A stretch of 64,000 nucleotides of DNA from Meloidogyne chitwoodi (Eukaryota > Nematoda > Chromadorea > Rhabditida > Meloidogynidae). Location of the stretch: positions 806,001-870,000 of the forward strand of contig JACZZP010000010.1 in assembly GCA_015183035.1 (NCBI GenBank), in the 5' to 3' direction. Positions 34,732-46,225 of this stretch are shown here, piece after piece (position 1 is the first letter of the stretch; each line of letters begins with the position of its first letter). A program made the position numbers and the translations under genes. The notes below the pieces were generated by a model. The model was not told the origin of the DNA. It did not search any database and saw nothing but the letters and a program-made list of their open reading frames with translations.

Positions 34732-36351
34732 TTTTAAAAGAAAATATTAGTAAAAATAAATGGTTTGGATAGTACCTAAAATTAAAAAAAATTTTTTATT
34801 GTTCTTTTTATATATAAATTTTAACAGTTTGAATATTTAAAAATTCAGAAAATTTGGTCTATAAAAGGTCCTGAAAAATTTGTATTTGTCAAAGTAATAT
34901 TAAAGAGTATTGGAAAAGAAATATTCAGAAGTAGGAGATCAGAATATATTTGAAAAAAATTAAAAGATTTTATTTGTAAACGAAATAGAAAAAAATAAAT
35001 TAAATTAGTCTAAAAATAGTAAATGAATGAAAAAACTATCGAAAAAATAAAGAATAGAAAATCAGCTTAATTAAATTTAACTAATTTCGAAAAGAAAATA
35101 ACAAAAATTATTAACTATTAAAAAATAAATAAATATATTTAAAAATATAAAACTTTATTTATTCACTTAAAATTAAATTAGGTATTTATTTTCATTTGTT
35201 GATTATTATTTTTAATAATATCACTAATATATTCTAGTAAATGTGTTTAATAAAATATTATTATTATTCATTGCCAAGAGACGAATAAAATGAATTTTGT
35301 TTTCTCTTAATTAATTTTTTTTATTATTTTCCCACCTAATATTTATTTAACTTTTTATTTATAATAATTAAAAACAGCTTTATTTAGTAGTTTATTTCCT
35401 GATTTTTAACGAAAATAATAAATAAGAGAATTAATGGATTGCCTGCACTTGACAACTTTACTTTTCTTTCTTCTTTTTTTTAACACAATAATAATAATTA
35501 TTATTATTAAATATTTTATTTTTATTGATAACATCCCTATTGGGTGGTATAAAGAAGAAAACACATTCTTCCACATAATGCCGCATTTTTAAACGACTGA
35601 TTGATTGTCTTGAAACAGCGCCGTAGGTGGCAATAATCTTCGTTTTTTGGGTGGCTATATTTATGAGAAAATAAAATTTATTTAATAATAGCGTAAAAAA
35701 CGAAACAAGAAAATGATAACTTTTCTTGTTTCATTAATTTTTTGTTTCTTTCACTTCAAAAGCTTCTTTTCTCTCTTTGTACGGCAAAAGGAAAAATGAA
35801 GAGCTTTCTACTCAATTTAATAAAGAAAAAGAGTAAAAGAAGAAGAAAGGAAGAAAATTATTATTATCGGATAAAAGGAAAATAAATAATTAAAAAAAAA
35901 AGAAGAGAAATATTAGACCGGTCTGTTCTGCTTTTTAACTGTCTTTACATGCCCTTGAAAGGAATAAATAACAAAAAGGAGAAAGTAGTTAAGCTAGCTC
36001 CGGCATAAATATATTCACAATACTAAAGAGAGAGAGAGAAAAAAAAGAAAAATGATGATTGAGTGATGTGATATTGTTGGGGGTCTTTTTTTGGAGATAT
36101 ATTTTTATTAAAAAATTTAAAGAAAAAGCTTAATAAAAATGTAAAAATGGGCGGGAAAAGCTTCTCGTCTTTCCATATCCGGCCGGAGTTCTCCTAAACA
36201 TAACCACCCGCATTTATAAGAGAGGGGCGAGATGTTCACGGCTATAAAATCGCCAATCATTGGATATAAGTTAGCATTTGGCTATTCAATTAAATAAAAG
36301 TAAAAATTATATTAATTTCTAAAAATATTAAACAACAATAAAATTAATAAA
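34732..36351. other. Intergenic upstream of cuticlin copy 1
   Basis: AT-rich up to about 35900. It contains a symmetric AAT/ATT triplet tract at 35488-35510, and a purine-rich stretch (GAGAGAGAGAGAAAAAAAAG) near 36028. The final 200 bp are GC-richer (GGGCGGGAAAAGC, CCGGCCGGAG) and carry the promoter. Confidence 0.5.
36241..36250 (+). promoter_or_regulatory. TATA box of cuticlin copy 1
   Basis: GCTATAAAAT lies about 100 bp before the ATG at 36352 and after a GC-rich patch, a standard position for a core promoter TATA element. Copy 2 has a matching box at 42151-42159. Confidence 0.55.
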
Positions 36352-37718
36352 ATGATTCTCAGACTAACAATTATTAGCTTAACATTTTTGGCAATTAATG
36401 TAAATGCCATTCCTGTTGATAACGGTGTAGAAGGAGAGCCAGAAATAGAATGTGGACCAACATCTATTACTATAAACTTTAATACTCGAAATCCATTTGA
36501 GGGACATGTTTATGTGAAAGGACTTTTTGATCAAGCAGGTTGTCGTTCAGATGAACATGGAAGACAAGTAGCTGGTATTGAACTTCCATTTGATTCTTGT
36601 AATGTTGCACGTACTCGTTCATTAAATCCAAAGGGTGTATTTGTATCAACAACAGTTGTTATATCTTTTCATCCTCAATTTGTTACAAAAGTTGATAGAG
36701 CATATCGAGTTCAATGCTTTTACATGGAAGCTGATAAAACAGTTTCAGCACAATTGGAAGTATCTGAAATAACAACACAATTTCAAACACAAATTGTACC
36801 TATGCCTGTATGTAAATATGAGGTTATTTTTTAAATATATTTATTTATTTTTAATTAAAATAGATTCTTGAAGGAGGTCCAACTGGTCAACCAATTCAAT
36901 TTGCCATTATTGGTCAACAAGTTTATCATAAATGGACTTGTGATTCTGAAACAATTGATACATTTTGTGCTGTTGTTCATAGTTGTACTGTTGATGATGG
37001 TAATGGTGATACAGTTCAAATATTAAATGAAGAAGGTTGTGCTTTGGATAAATTTTTATTAAACAATTTGGAATATCCAACTGATTTAACTGCTGGACAA
37101 GAAGCTCACGTTTATAAATATGCTGATCGTTCACAATTATTTTATCAATGTCAAATTAGTATTACAATTAAAGAACCACATAGTGAATGTGCACGTCCAA
37201 AATGTGCTGAACCTTCTGGTTTTAATGCTGTTAAAGTTGGTACTGGTGGAACAGCTACAGGAGGAGCTGCTCCTTCTGCCCCTGCTGCAGCAACACCTGC
37301 ACCACCACCACAAGCACCAGCACCTTCAAATCCAATTTCTGGACGTCGTCAACCTGCTGCAGCACTTGCACAATTACGACTTTTACGTAAACGTCGTTCA
37401 ACTCCAGGAGAACAAATACTTGATGTTCGTACTGAATTTAATGCTCTCGACATTTCTGATAAGGTAATAATATTATAATTATATTTATTATTATTAATTA
37501 TATTTTCTTCTTTCCCTCAGACTCCTGTTTTGCCAGCAGAACTTCGTACTCGTCAACCTGAACGTTATTTATTGGCTTCTGTTCAAGAAGGAATTTGTAT
37601 GAGCAGTTTTGGTTTTTCAATGTTTATTGGCCTTGGAGGAATGATGTTAGCTGCTACAGTTGTTGTACTTACCTATGCTTTTCGGCCTCATCAAATTTTA
37701 AGCAACACAAAAGCTTAA
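36352..37718 (+). CDS. cut-1: Cuticlin-1, copy 1 (ZP domain)
   Basis: Cuticlins form insoluble ribbons of the nematode cuticle. ATG is at 36352 with signal peptide MILRLTIISLTFLAINVNA. The ZP domain follows: VEGEPEIECGPTSITINFNT, GHVYVKGLFDQAGC, GIELPFDSCNVARTRSLNPK, CFYMEADKTVSAQLEV and VPMPVCKYEV. A second half has AVVHSCTVDDGNGD and LFYQCQISITIKE. An Ala/Pro-rich linker leads to the furin-type site RKRRS, and a C-terminal membrane segment (GLGGMMLAATVVVLTYAF) is released on cleavage. Introns at about 36822 and 37465. Stop TAA 37716-37718. The tract 36403-37496 is almost identical to copy 2, whereas the signal peptide and last exon differ. Confidence 0.95.
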
Positions 37719-38557
37719 AAAAATATTTAAAAAAAGTTCATTATTTATGTGATTATACAATATTTAATAATTTATAATATATTTTTTTATTTCCCTTTAA
37801 AATCTCTTTTTTTAACGTTCATTTTTTGCACGATTATTGCTGAAAAACACCCATAATTCTTTGCTCTTCCCCAGCACAAATTTACCTTTTTTTTTTAATT
37901 TTTCTAAAAAATATTTTTAAATTGTTAAATAATTAATTTTTAAAAATTTACTTTTTTTCTTTTATTTTTCTGCCGTTATCGTGCAGAAAATTTAAATATT
38001 TTTCTTGTCCTTTTATAAAATAATAAAAATGTTTTTTTATTTTAAATATAAATATATTAAAATATATTAAAACCCAAAAGATCAACTCTCAAAAATCAAC
38101 ACCTAGGAATGAGTAATCTAAATACTTGTCAATCTTCTGAGAATTAAAATCTTTGTCAAAAACAGGCTTCACACTTTTTTATCATTTCTTTAATCTGCTT
38201 TTCTTTTTCTTTTTTTGTCTGTTTAAAACTTGTTTTTTTCTTTTTCTTTAGAATAGAAAATGCGGAAGTTTAATAAGTTAATAATTACCCGAAAAATAAA
38301 AAAATAAATAAATTTATTAATTTATTTAATAAAATTAATCCGCTCTTAACAAAAAAGAAAGGTCCGATTAATTAAAGTGATTAAACGATTTATTTATTTA
38401 CTTTTAAAGAAAGAGAGAAAGTACAAAAAAGAATGTGTGGTATAAAAACAAAATAATAATAATTTAATATGTCATTGTTGACATTTAATTTTTATGTAAA
38501 AATTTAAAAAAAGTTTTATATTTATATATGATTGTTTGTTGCGAAAAATAAAATACC
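37719..38557. other. Intergenic 3' flank of cuticlin copy 1
   Basis: AT-rich sequence between the cuticlin stop and the fold-back element. No gene or repeat is supported. Confidence 0.5.
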
Positions 38558-38559
38558 TA

Positions 38560-39673
38560 CAGTGGCGGCATTTTACTTAGGGAAAAATATTATTTGTGTT
38601 ATTTCTTAAATTATTTTATCACTCCTTGGTTTGAAATTTTTATTTTTATATATTTTTGTAGCTCTATTTATAAGCTATCCAATGACTATTCATTTATCTA
38701 GGAAAACTTTTTTATTTGATCTAAAAAATTAATTTTTTCCAATGCATTTTCAAAATGCGCGGAAATTTACTTAGGGAAAAAACAACAAGTTCTTCTAAAA
38801 AATTAGAAAAGATTCAGAAAAATCTAAAAAAATTCCAGAGAACTTCTCCATCAATATGAAGTAGAAATGTCAAAGGAACTGACTCACCATTTATCTCCAG
38901 CATCAAGATATGGACATCTCAATATCAACGGAAAATGGGGGTCGTTCAATTAGAATAATTTTTTATGCCTGTTCCAACCATGATGAAATTTTTCTTTTAT
39001 ATTCATTAGAAAGCCCATAAAATTTGCTATAATATAGGCTATGTACCATTTTTTTAAAAAAATTTTTCATCGAGGTAAATGCTGGTCCTTTCAAAAAGTG
39101 CTCAAAAACCACTGTTTTTAGTGTATTTTGCGCACTTCTCTAAGTGACCAGCATTTACCTCGATGAAAAATTTTTTTAAAAAAATGGTACATAGCCTATA
39201 TTATAGCAAATTTTATGGGCTTTCTAATGAATATAAAAGAAAAATTTCATCATGGTTGGAACAGGCATAAAAAATTATTCTAATTGAACGACCCCCATTT
39301 TCCGTTGATATTGAGATGTCCATATCTTGATGCTGGAGATAAATGGTGAGTCAGTTCCTTTGACATTTTTACTTCATATTGATGGAGAAGTTCTCTGGAA
39401 TTTTTTTAGATTTTTCTGAATCTTTTCTAATTTTTTAGAAGAACTTGTTGTTTTTTCCCTAAGTAAATTTCCGCGCATTTTGAAAATGCATTGGAAAAAA
39501 TTAATTTTTTAGATCAAATAAAAAAGTTTTCCTAGATAAATGAATAGTCATTGGATAGCTTATAAATAGAGCTACAAAAATATATAAAAATAAAAATTTC
39601 AAACCAATGAGTGATAAAATAATTTAAGAAATAACACAAATAATATTTTTCCCTAAGTAAAATGCCGCCACTG
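38560..39673. mobile_element. Tc1/mariner-type fold-back MITE
   Basis: Two arms of 528 bp (38560-39087 and 39146-39673) are near-perfect inverted copies around a 58-bp loop. The ends read CAGTGGCGGCATTTTACTT, and a TA dinucleotide lies on each side (38558-38559 and 39674-39675). Both features are typical of Tc1/mariner elements. It has no coding capacity. It sits between the two convergent cuticlin genes, and its transcript would form a long hairpin. Confidence 0.88.
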
Positions 39674-39675
39674 TA

Positions 39676-40629
39676 AATAAAATGTAATAAATAATAAAAA
39701 ATAATTAATATTTTTAAAATTAATTCTTAACTTATAGATATAATAAAAGGTAATTAATATTTTATATAAAAATTAATAGCTATATTTTTGTTAAAATTGT
39801 TAATTATTTTGTGTTTTTTTATATAAGAAAAAATTAAATAATTAATTTAAAATATTATTATTTTATTTATTTATAAAAATTCTGTTTAAAAATATGAAAA
39901 TGCATCAAAAAATTGAATAGTAACTAAAAATAAAATGTCCTTATTAAATCAAATGTTGTGTAAATATATGAAATAAAAATATAATATTTCAAATTTTTCT
40001 TGAAAATTTTAGAAAAATCAAAAATAATAGAATATTAGCAATTTTTGAGTTTTTCAAAGGTTTAATTATAATATTTTGCTCTTAAAATATTAAAAGAATA
40101 AAAAAGTTTCTTCTTCTATTACTTTAGAAAATGAAGTTACTAACATATTTAAATAATAAACATCTCTAAATCACAAAAATGGAAATTGGATATTTTTTAA
40201 TAATTAAAAATTTTAATTTTGTTTTTATTATAAAAATAATTTTTATGTTTTTTCTTTTTTAATATTTTAAATTTTTTCTCTCTTTACGGTTATTTTATTA
40301 TGAGAAAATAAATTTTAATTAATTAATTATTGTATAGATATAGGTAATCTAATTTTTATAAAAAATTACAAAATTATTTTAAAAAAGTTTTATTTTCTAC
40401 AATATATTTTTATATTAACTAAATTAAATTCTAATACTAATTATTATTATATTTTAAATAATAAATTAAAAATAAATTAAATGCCTTAATTAATTAATAA
40501 ATTAGAGAAGATTTATTGCACTTTTTCTTATTTTTTTCTTCTTTTAAAAAATCCTTCAAAATTGTTTTATTTGAGGACGAAATGTGCACAATGCTATTAC
40601 AACTGAATTTAAATAAAATAATTTATTTT
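39676..40629. other. Intergenic 3' flank of cuticlin copy 2
   Basis: Very AT-rich; no gene, RNA or clear repeat is seen. Confidence 0.5.
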
Positions 40630-41972
40630 TTAATAAATTACTATACCAAATATTGCAATCATTGCAATTCCCATTGCAAGAAAAACAAAAAGTCCAAAAG
40701 ATGACATACAAACTTGTTGACCTCCTCGGTAAATAAAAGCACGTTGAGGTTCAGAAGAAAAGTCTCCAGTCAACTGACGATGGCGAAGAGGTGCAGGCAA
40801 ATTATAAGGCTATAAAATTAAAAATAATAATAAATATAATTATAATATTATTACCTTATCAGAAATGTCGAGAGCATTAAATTCAGTACGAACATCAAGT
40901 ATTTGTTCTCCTGGAGTTGAACGACGTTTACGTAAAAGTCGTAATTGTGCAAGTGCTGCAGCAGGTTGACGACGTCCAGAAATTGGATTTGAAGGTGCTG
41001 GTGCTTGTGGTGGTGGTGCAGGTGTTGCTGCAGCAGGGGCAGAAGGAGCAGCTCCTCCTGTAGCTGTTCCACCAGTACCAACTTTAACAGCATTAAAACC
41101 AGAAGGTTCAGCACATTTTGGACGTGCACATTCACTATGTGGTTCTTTAATTGTAATACTAATTTGACATTGATAAAATAATTGTGAACGATCAGCATAT
41201 TTATAAACGTGAGCTTCTTGTCCAGCAGTTAAATCAGTTGGATATTCCAAATTGTTTAATAAAAATTTATCCAAAGCACAACCTTCTTCATTTAATATTT
41301 GAACTGTATCACCATTACCATCATCAACAGTACAACTATGAACAACAGCACAAAATGTATCAATTGTTTCAGAATCACAAGTCCATTTATGATAAACTTG
41401 TTGACCAATAATGGCAAATTGAATTGGTTGACCAGTTGGACCTCCTTCAAGAATCTATTTTAATTAAAAATAAATAAATATATTTAAAAAATAACCTCAT
41501 ATTTACATACAGGCATAGGTACAATTTGTGTTTGAAATTGTGTTGTTATTTCAGATACTTCCAATTGTGCTGAAACTGTTTTATCAGCTTCCATGTAAAA
41601 GCATTGAACTCGATATGCTCTATCAACTTTTGTAACAAATTGAGGATGAAAAGATATAACAACTGTTGTTGATACAAATACACCCTTTGGATTTAATGAA
41701 CGAGTACGTGCAACATTACAAGAATCAAATGGAAGTTCAATACCAGCTACTTGTCTTCCATGTTCATCTGAACGACAACCTGCTTGATCAAAAAGTCCTT
41801 TCACATAAACATCTCCCTCAAATGGATTTCGAGTATTAAAGTTTATAGTAATAGATGTTGGTCCACATTCTATTTCTGGCTCTCCTTCTACACCGTTATC
41901 AACAGGAATGGCATTAATTAAAATTGCTTGGAGTGTTAATATCACTCCTATAGAAAATAATATTTTGTTCAT
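40630..41972 (-). CDS. cut-1: Cuticlin-1, copy 2 (ZP domain)
   Basis: Convergent paralogue of copy 1. ATG at 41970-41972; the signal peptide MNKILFSIGVILTLQAILINA is different. From about 41915 down to 40822 the DNA, including the whole first intron and the start of the second, is nearly base-identical to copy 1. The one amino-acid change I saw is Asp for His in GDVYVKG (C at 41813 against C at 36505 on opposite strands). The ZP domain and RKRRS cleavage site are the same. The last exon is clearly different: PYNLPAPLRHRQLTGDF, then CMSSFGLFVFLAMGIAMIAI and stop at 40630-40632. The tail is shorter than in copy 1. Confidence 0.95.
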
Positions 41973-43137
41973 TTCAATTTAATTTGCCAATTATTTTTTT
42001 AAAATATTTTTCTTTTTTCAAGAAATAATTTTCCTAAAAAAAAGAAATAAATAATTATTATAAGATAAAGCTGATTATAATAATAATAATAATTATTATT
42101 ATTAACAGCTAAAGTTGTGTTGTTGAACTCCTCTCCCTTTCAAGGCGTCAATTTTTATACCCATTAGCCATCTCCCGTATTTTAGTAAAAACAATCATTC
42201 TTCCAAAAAATATTTATTTAGTATTATTTATTTTTCCCTCCCCTCCCGTTCCTATTTTTTTTATTCGCCCACCAATATCTTTTTATTTCCACCACCACCT
42301 TAATACTTTCTCGCCTTTGCCCCTGACATGCATTCTTTTAGAAATAGCCAGTTATTTACTTTTTTTTAAATATAAATATATCCATAAACGGGTCGTGTCT
42401 ACATACATATATAGCCTAAACTCTTTCCAAAATAAATAAATCTAAACAAATAATTTAAAAAAGAGATAATAAATATATTCTCACACTAATAAAAAAATTA
42501 AAAATAATATAAAGTTTAGATCAAAAAGTGAGAGAAAGTTTAAAATTAATGTTTGCCCTAAAGCATTTCAAAATGATATATTTACATGAATATATACTAT
42601 TAGAAGAGGTAAAAGAAAAAAAGAAAATAAATAAAAAATATTTATTTTAATATTTATTAAAAAAAATAAAGAGACTTTTATCTTCTCAGGTCATTTCTTT
42701 AAAAAATATTTAGATTCCATGAAAATATTATTTTTAATGGCACGGATGTTAATTAAAGGAATATGTTTAACTTTTAATTATTAAACACACAGTAAATTGT
42801 TTAAGGATGTGATTAAAGGCAATAAAAATTCCATTCTCTAAAATTAAAAATTTATTTTTAAATTATTTATTGTTGTACACTTTGGTAATTGTTTTTTAAT
42901 CAAAACAAGTGCTACTAACACTAAATTTACCTAAAAAATTGGGCCAAAAGTTTAAATTTTCTTCAAAAAACTTTTTAAATTTTTTTATTTTAAATTTATA
43001 ATAAATACTATTTAAAAATATAGATAAAAATGTTTTCATAATTCAGATTTACACAAAATTTTAATATATATGTATGTATATAAATGGGTCAGAAAACACA
43101 AAAAAGTCAAAAAATTAAATACTTTTCCTTTTTAAAA
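41973..43137. other. Intergenic, cuticlin copy 2 promoter side and CHMP2 3' flank
   Basis: 42100-42400 is relatively GC-rich (CTCCCCTCCCGTTCC) and likely regulatory for cuticlin copy 2. 42400-43130 is AT-rich. No gene is seen. Confidence 0.5.
42151..42159 (-). promoter_or_regulatory. TATA box of cuticlin copy 2
   Basis: On the minus strand GGGTATAAAAATTG lies about 180 bp upstream of the ATG at 41972. A symmetric AAT/ATT tract (42079-42104) lies between box and gene, similar to the tract upstream of copy 1. Confidence 0.5.
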
Positions 43138-44074
43138 TTATTCACGACGTAAATTCTCTAAACGCGCCTGCAAATCAGCATCAACATCACCGGCAGAATT
43201 ATTTCCACCACTCCCAGCGGCTGCCGCCATTGAAGCTTGTGGTTGACGTTGACCCTCACGAGTGGCAGCATTTAAGGCATCTGCTGCTGTTGGAAGTTTA
43301 TTAAGGTCTTCACTCAATTGAATTCCTAATTCATCAAGAACCTTCAAAAAATAATTAAAAATTACTTATTTACTAAATTTCAATATTAAATAAAAAAAAT
43401 ATTATCAAAAATAAATAACCTGTTGAACTACTTGTTCAGTTTCCTCTTCTTCGTCTCCATCTCCCATAGCATCATCGATTGCATCACTCATCATCTCTTC
43501 TTTCATTTCCATTATCTCAGACTGACGTTCAAAATCACTCATAATCTTTTGGATTTGTGGCAAATTTAATTGTCTATTCATGCTGCGCATTGCTCGAGTA
43601 ACCCCTTTCATTGCCTAAAATTAGAAAAAAAGTATTAAACTTACAATTAAAAGATCTATTATTTTATTTTGTACGCCCAAAAAACACCTGTGCCATTGCA
43701 TCCTGACTCTTCAACGTTTGAACTTTTAATGCAACTGCCTGGATGTTAGCCTTCATCATAATAAATTTTTTAATATATTGTCGAGTCCGAACCAAATCTT
43801 TAGCCATTATTCTAACAGAGTCCTTTAAATATAAAATTAAAAAATAATTTAATTTAAATAAACCATTTGGCCCATTTTAGCCATCTTTTTAATGTCTGCT
43901 ATAACTTTCTTCTCAGTACCTTCTAAACGCTGGCGTTCTCTATCCAAATCCCTCATAGCTTTATCTAGAGCACGTTTATTTTGTCGAAGTAATTCTTGAG
44001 GTGTTTTACTTCTTCCTTTAATTAAAAAAATATATAAAATAACGTAAAAACATACCAAAAAGAAAGTCCATCAT
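43138..44074 (-). CDS. vps-2: ESCRT-III subunit CHMP2/VPS2
   Basis: Part of the ESCRT-III polymer that pinches membranes in multivesicular body sorting and cytokinesis. ATG at 44072-44074 gives MMDFLFGRSKTPQELLRQNK, the family start. The basic helices RALDKAMRDLDRERQRLEG, KKVIADIKKMAKMGQM, VRIMAKDLVRTRQYIKKF and MKGVTRAMRSMNRQLNLPQI follow. Then come the acidic autoinhibitory region (AMGDGDEEEETEQVV) and VLDELGIQLSEDL. The end, DADLQARLENLRRE, is a MIM1 motif for VPS4 binding. Four introns of about 45-80 bp. The stop lies at 43138-43140. Normal length (about 225 residues). Confidence 0.95.
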
Positions 44075-44280
44075 TTCGATCAACTAGGGATTAAATAAAT
44101 TTACAAAATTAAGCAAAAGTTTATTTTAAGACCTTAAGGAGAAAAAAAGTATATAATTAATAATTTTATTTTTATCATAGGTATTTTTGAAATTTTAAAT
44201 GAGTTAAAAAGAAAACAAAGAAAGACAATGACTAATTCACAAAAATAAATTATGAAATGCCAAAAATTTTTAAAATAAAT

Positions 44281-46073
44281 GGTGGCACGACTTTTCATCA
44301 ACGGAATTTACGTCAATGGACCATTCGTCAATACTTTTCGTCATTGGACTTTATGTCAACGGACTTTTCGTCAATAAACAAATTTTTTAAAACGAAAAAA
44401 AATAATCTAAACAATAAAGTCATACGTACATAAATATAAACATTTCCAACAAAATAAACAAACAAGATAACGAAATAATCATCCAGATACCCAAATTTAC
44501 AATCGTCTAACACAACAGAAACTACAAAGAATAGACTATAACATAATTAAAACATTTACAAACAAAACAATACATAGAGAAATTAAAACATGATCAAGCA
44601 TGGTCAAGTTTTAAGTCAAGCTGTCGACACTGGCTCCGAAAACCGCGCTAAATAATATACAACAATAAAAAAGAAATAATAAAGGAAGTTGATCTCCTAC
44701 TTTCTCTGACTTTACACACCACCATCACAGAACCATCACCGTTGTCGTAGCTTGTAGACGTTGGCGTATCTTGTAAACGTTAACATAGCTCCTAGAACCT
44801 TGGCCAACAAACCACCGCCGTTAGCGTAGCTCGAAGACCGTTGACGATGCTCGTAGACGTTAGCATACTCCTAGAACCTTGGCTCATAGAACTAACGCCT
44901 TAGCGTGGCTCCTAAGACACCAGTTTATTGAACAAACGCCTTAACTTAGCTCCTAAGACACCAGTTTATTGAACAAACGCCTTAGCTTAGCTCCTAAGAC
45001 CTAAGTCTCTAGAACCAACGCCGTTAGCGTAGCTCGCCAAACCTTAGTCTCTAGAACCAACGCCGTTAGCGTAGCTCGCCAAACCTTAGTCTCAAGCACC
45101 ACCGCCGTTAGCGTAGCTCGCAAAACCTTGGCCCATAGAACAATCGCCGGTAGCGTAGCTCGTAGACCGTTGACGTTGCTCGTAGATGTTGTCGTAGCTC
45201 ACAGACAGTTGGCGCTGTTCGTAGAACCTTGGCTCATAGAACTAACGCCTTAGCGTGGCTCCTAAGACACCAGTTTATTGAACAAACGCCTTAGCTTAGC
45301 TCCTAAGACACCAGTTTATTGAACAAACGCCTTAGCTTAGCTCCTAAGACCTAAGTCTCTAGAACCAACGCCGTTAGCGTAGCTCGCCAAACCTTAGTCT
45401 CTAGAACCAACGCCGTTAGCGTAGCTCGCCAAACCTTAGTCTCTAGCACCACCGCCGTTAGCGTAGCTCGCAAAACCTTGGCCCATAGAACCGCCGCCGT
45501 TAGTGTAGCTGACCGTTGACGTTTCTCGTAGATGTTGTCGTAGCTCACAGACAGTTGGCGCTGTTCGTAGAACCTTGGCTCATAGAACTAACGCCTTAGC
45601 GTGGCTCCTAAGACACCAGTTTATTGAACAAACGCCTTAGCTTAGCTCCTAAGACACCAGTTTATTGAACAAACGCCTTAGCTTAGCTCCTAAGACCTAA
45701 GTCTCTAGAACCAACGCCGTTAGCGTAGCTCGCAAAACCTTGGCCCATAGAACCGCCGCCGTTAGTGTAGCTGACCGTTGACGTTTCTCGTAGACGTTGG
45801 AGTCACAGACAGTTGGCGCTGCTCGTAGAACAGGAGAATGGTAAAATACGCTGTTTATATAGTATGGAACTTTTAAACACTTATATAAAAGCTCCCATTT
45901 CTACTTCCCCCAATCAGTTTACTATAAAATCTCGGACAAACATAGAGACAAACTCCTCAATTACATATATGCATATTTAGTCATTGACGAAAAGTCCGTT
46001 GACTTAAAATCCATTAACAAAAATGACGGATGGTCCGTTGACGTAAAGTCCATTGACAAAAAGTCATGGAGCC
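44281..46073. mobile_element. Fold-back element carrying a minisatellite
   Basis: Inverted ends (44281-44380 and about 45980-46073) consist of reiterated units of the type GTCAATGGACTTTACGTCA, with TCAACGG/TCAATGG variants. Outer ends resemble each other imperfectly (GGTGGCACGACTTTT against GGCTCCATGACTTTTT). Flanks share only AT-rich TAAAT, so the target duplication is uncertain. The interior (44740-45840) is a tandem array. No transposase is present. Confidence 0.7.
44740..45835. repeat. Higher-order minisatellite array
   Basis: About 41-42 bp monomers of two kinds: AACAAACGCCTTAGCTTAGC with CTCCTAAGACACCAG, and AACGCCGTTAGCGTAGCTCG with CCAAACCTTAGTCTCT. They are arranged in a higher-order unit of roughly 350 bp. 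Its GGCTCATAGAACTAACGCC start recurs at 44881, 45231 and 45577. The array is far GC-richer than its surroundings. Confidence 0.85.
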
Positions 46074-46225
46074 TAAATTAATAAAAATTTGTTAATGCCA
46101 GGTTTGTCGCAGGACGATTAGCTGCGGCAAATTAGTCGCGGGAAAATTTGTCATGCCTTTCACATCTCTTAAATTTTGTTTTATTTAGATATTTGTGAAT
46201 TTATTCAGGCAATAATTGTTAAAAA

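Noticed and set aside
36907..37134. 75-residue minus-strand frame, and its twin at 41184-41411
   Set aside because: Antisense shadow of the cuticlin ZP exon with Gln/His/Tyr-rich composition.
37120..37467. 115-residue plus-strand frame, and its twin at 40851-41198
   Set aside because: It is an alternative frame of the cuticlin coding sequence; it recurs only because the two cuticlin tracts are almost identical.
45351..45548. Repeat peptide VLETKVWRATLTA on the minus strand
   Set aside because: Translation of the minisatellite; no start context, splice sites or domain.
44740..45835. Possible CRISPR-like array
   Set aside because: Monomers are adjacent and there are no unique spacers; this is a eukaryotic higher-order tandem repeat.
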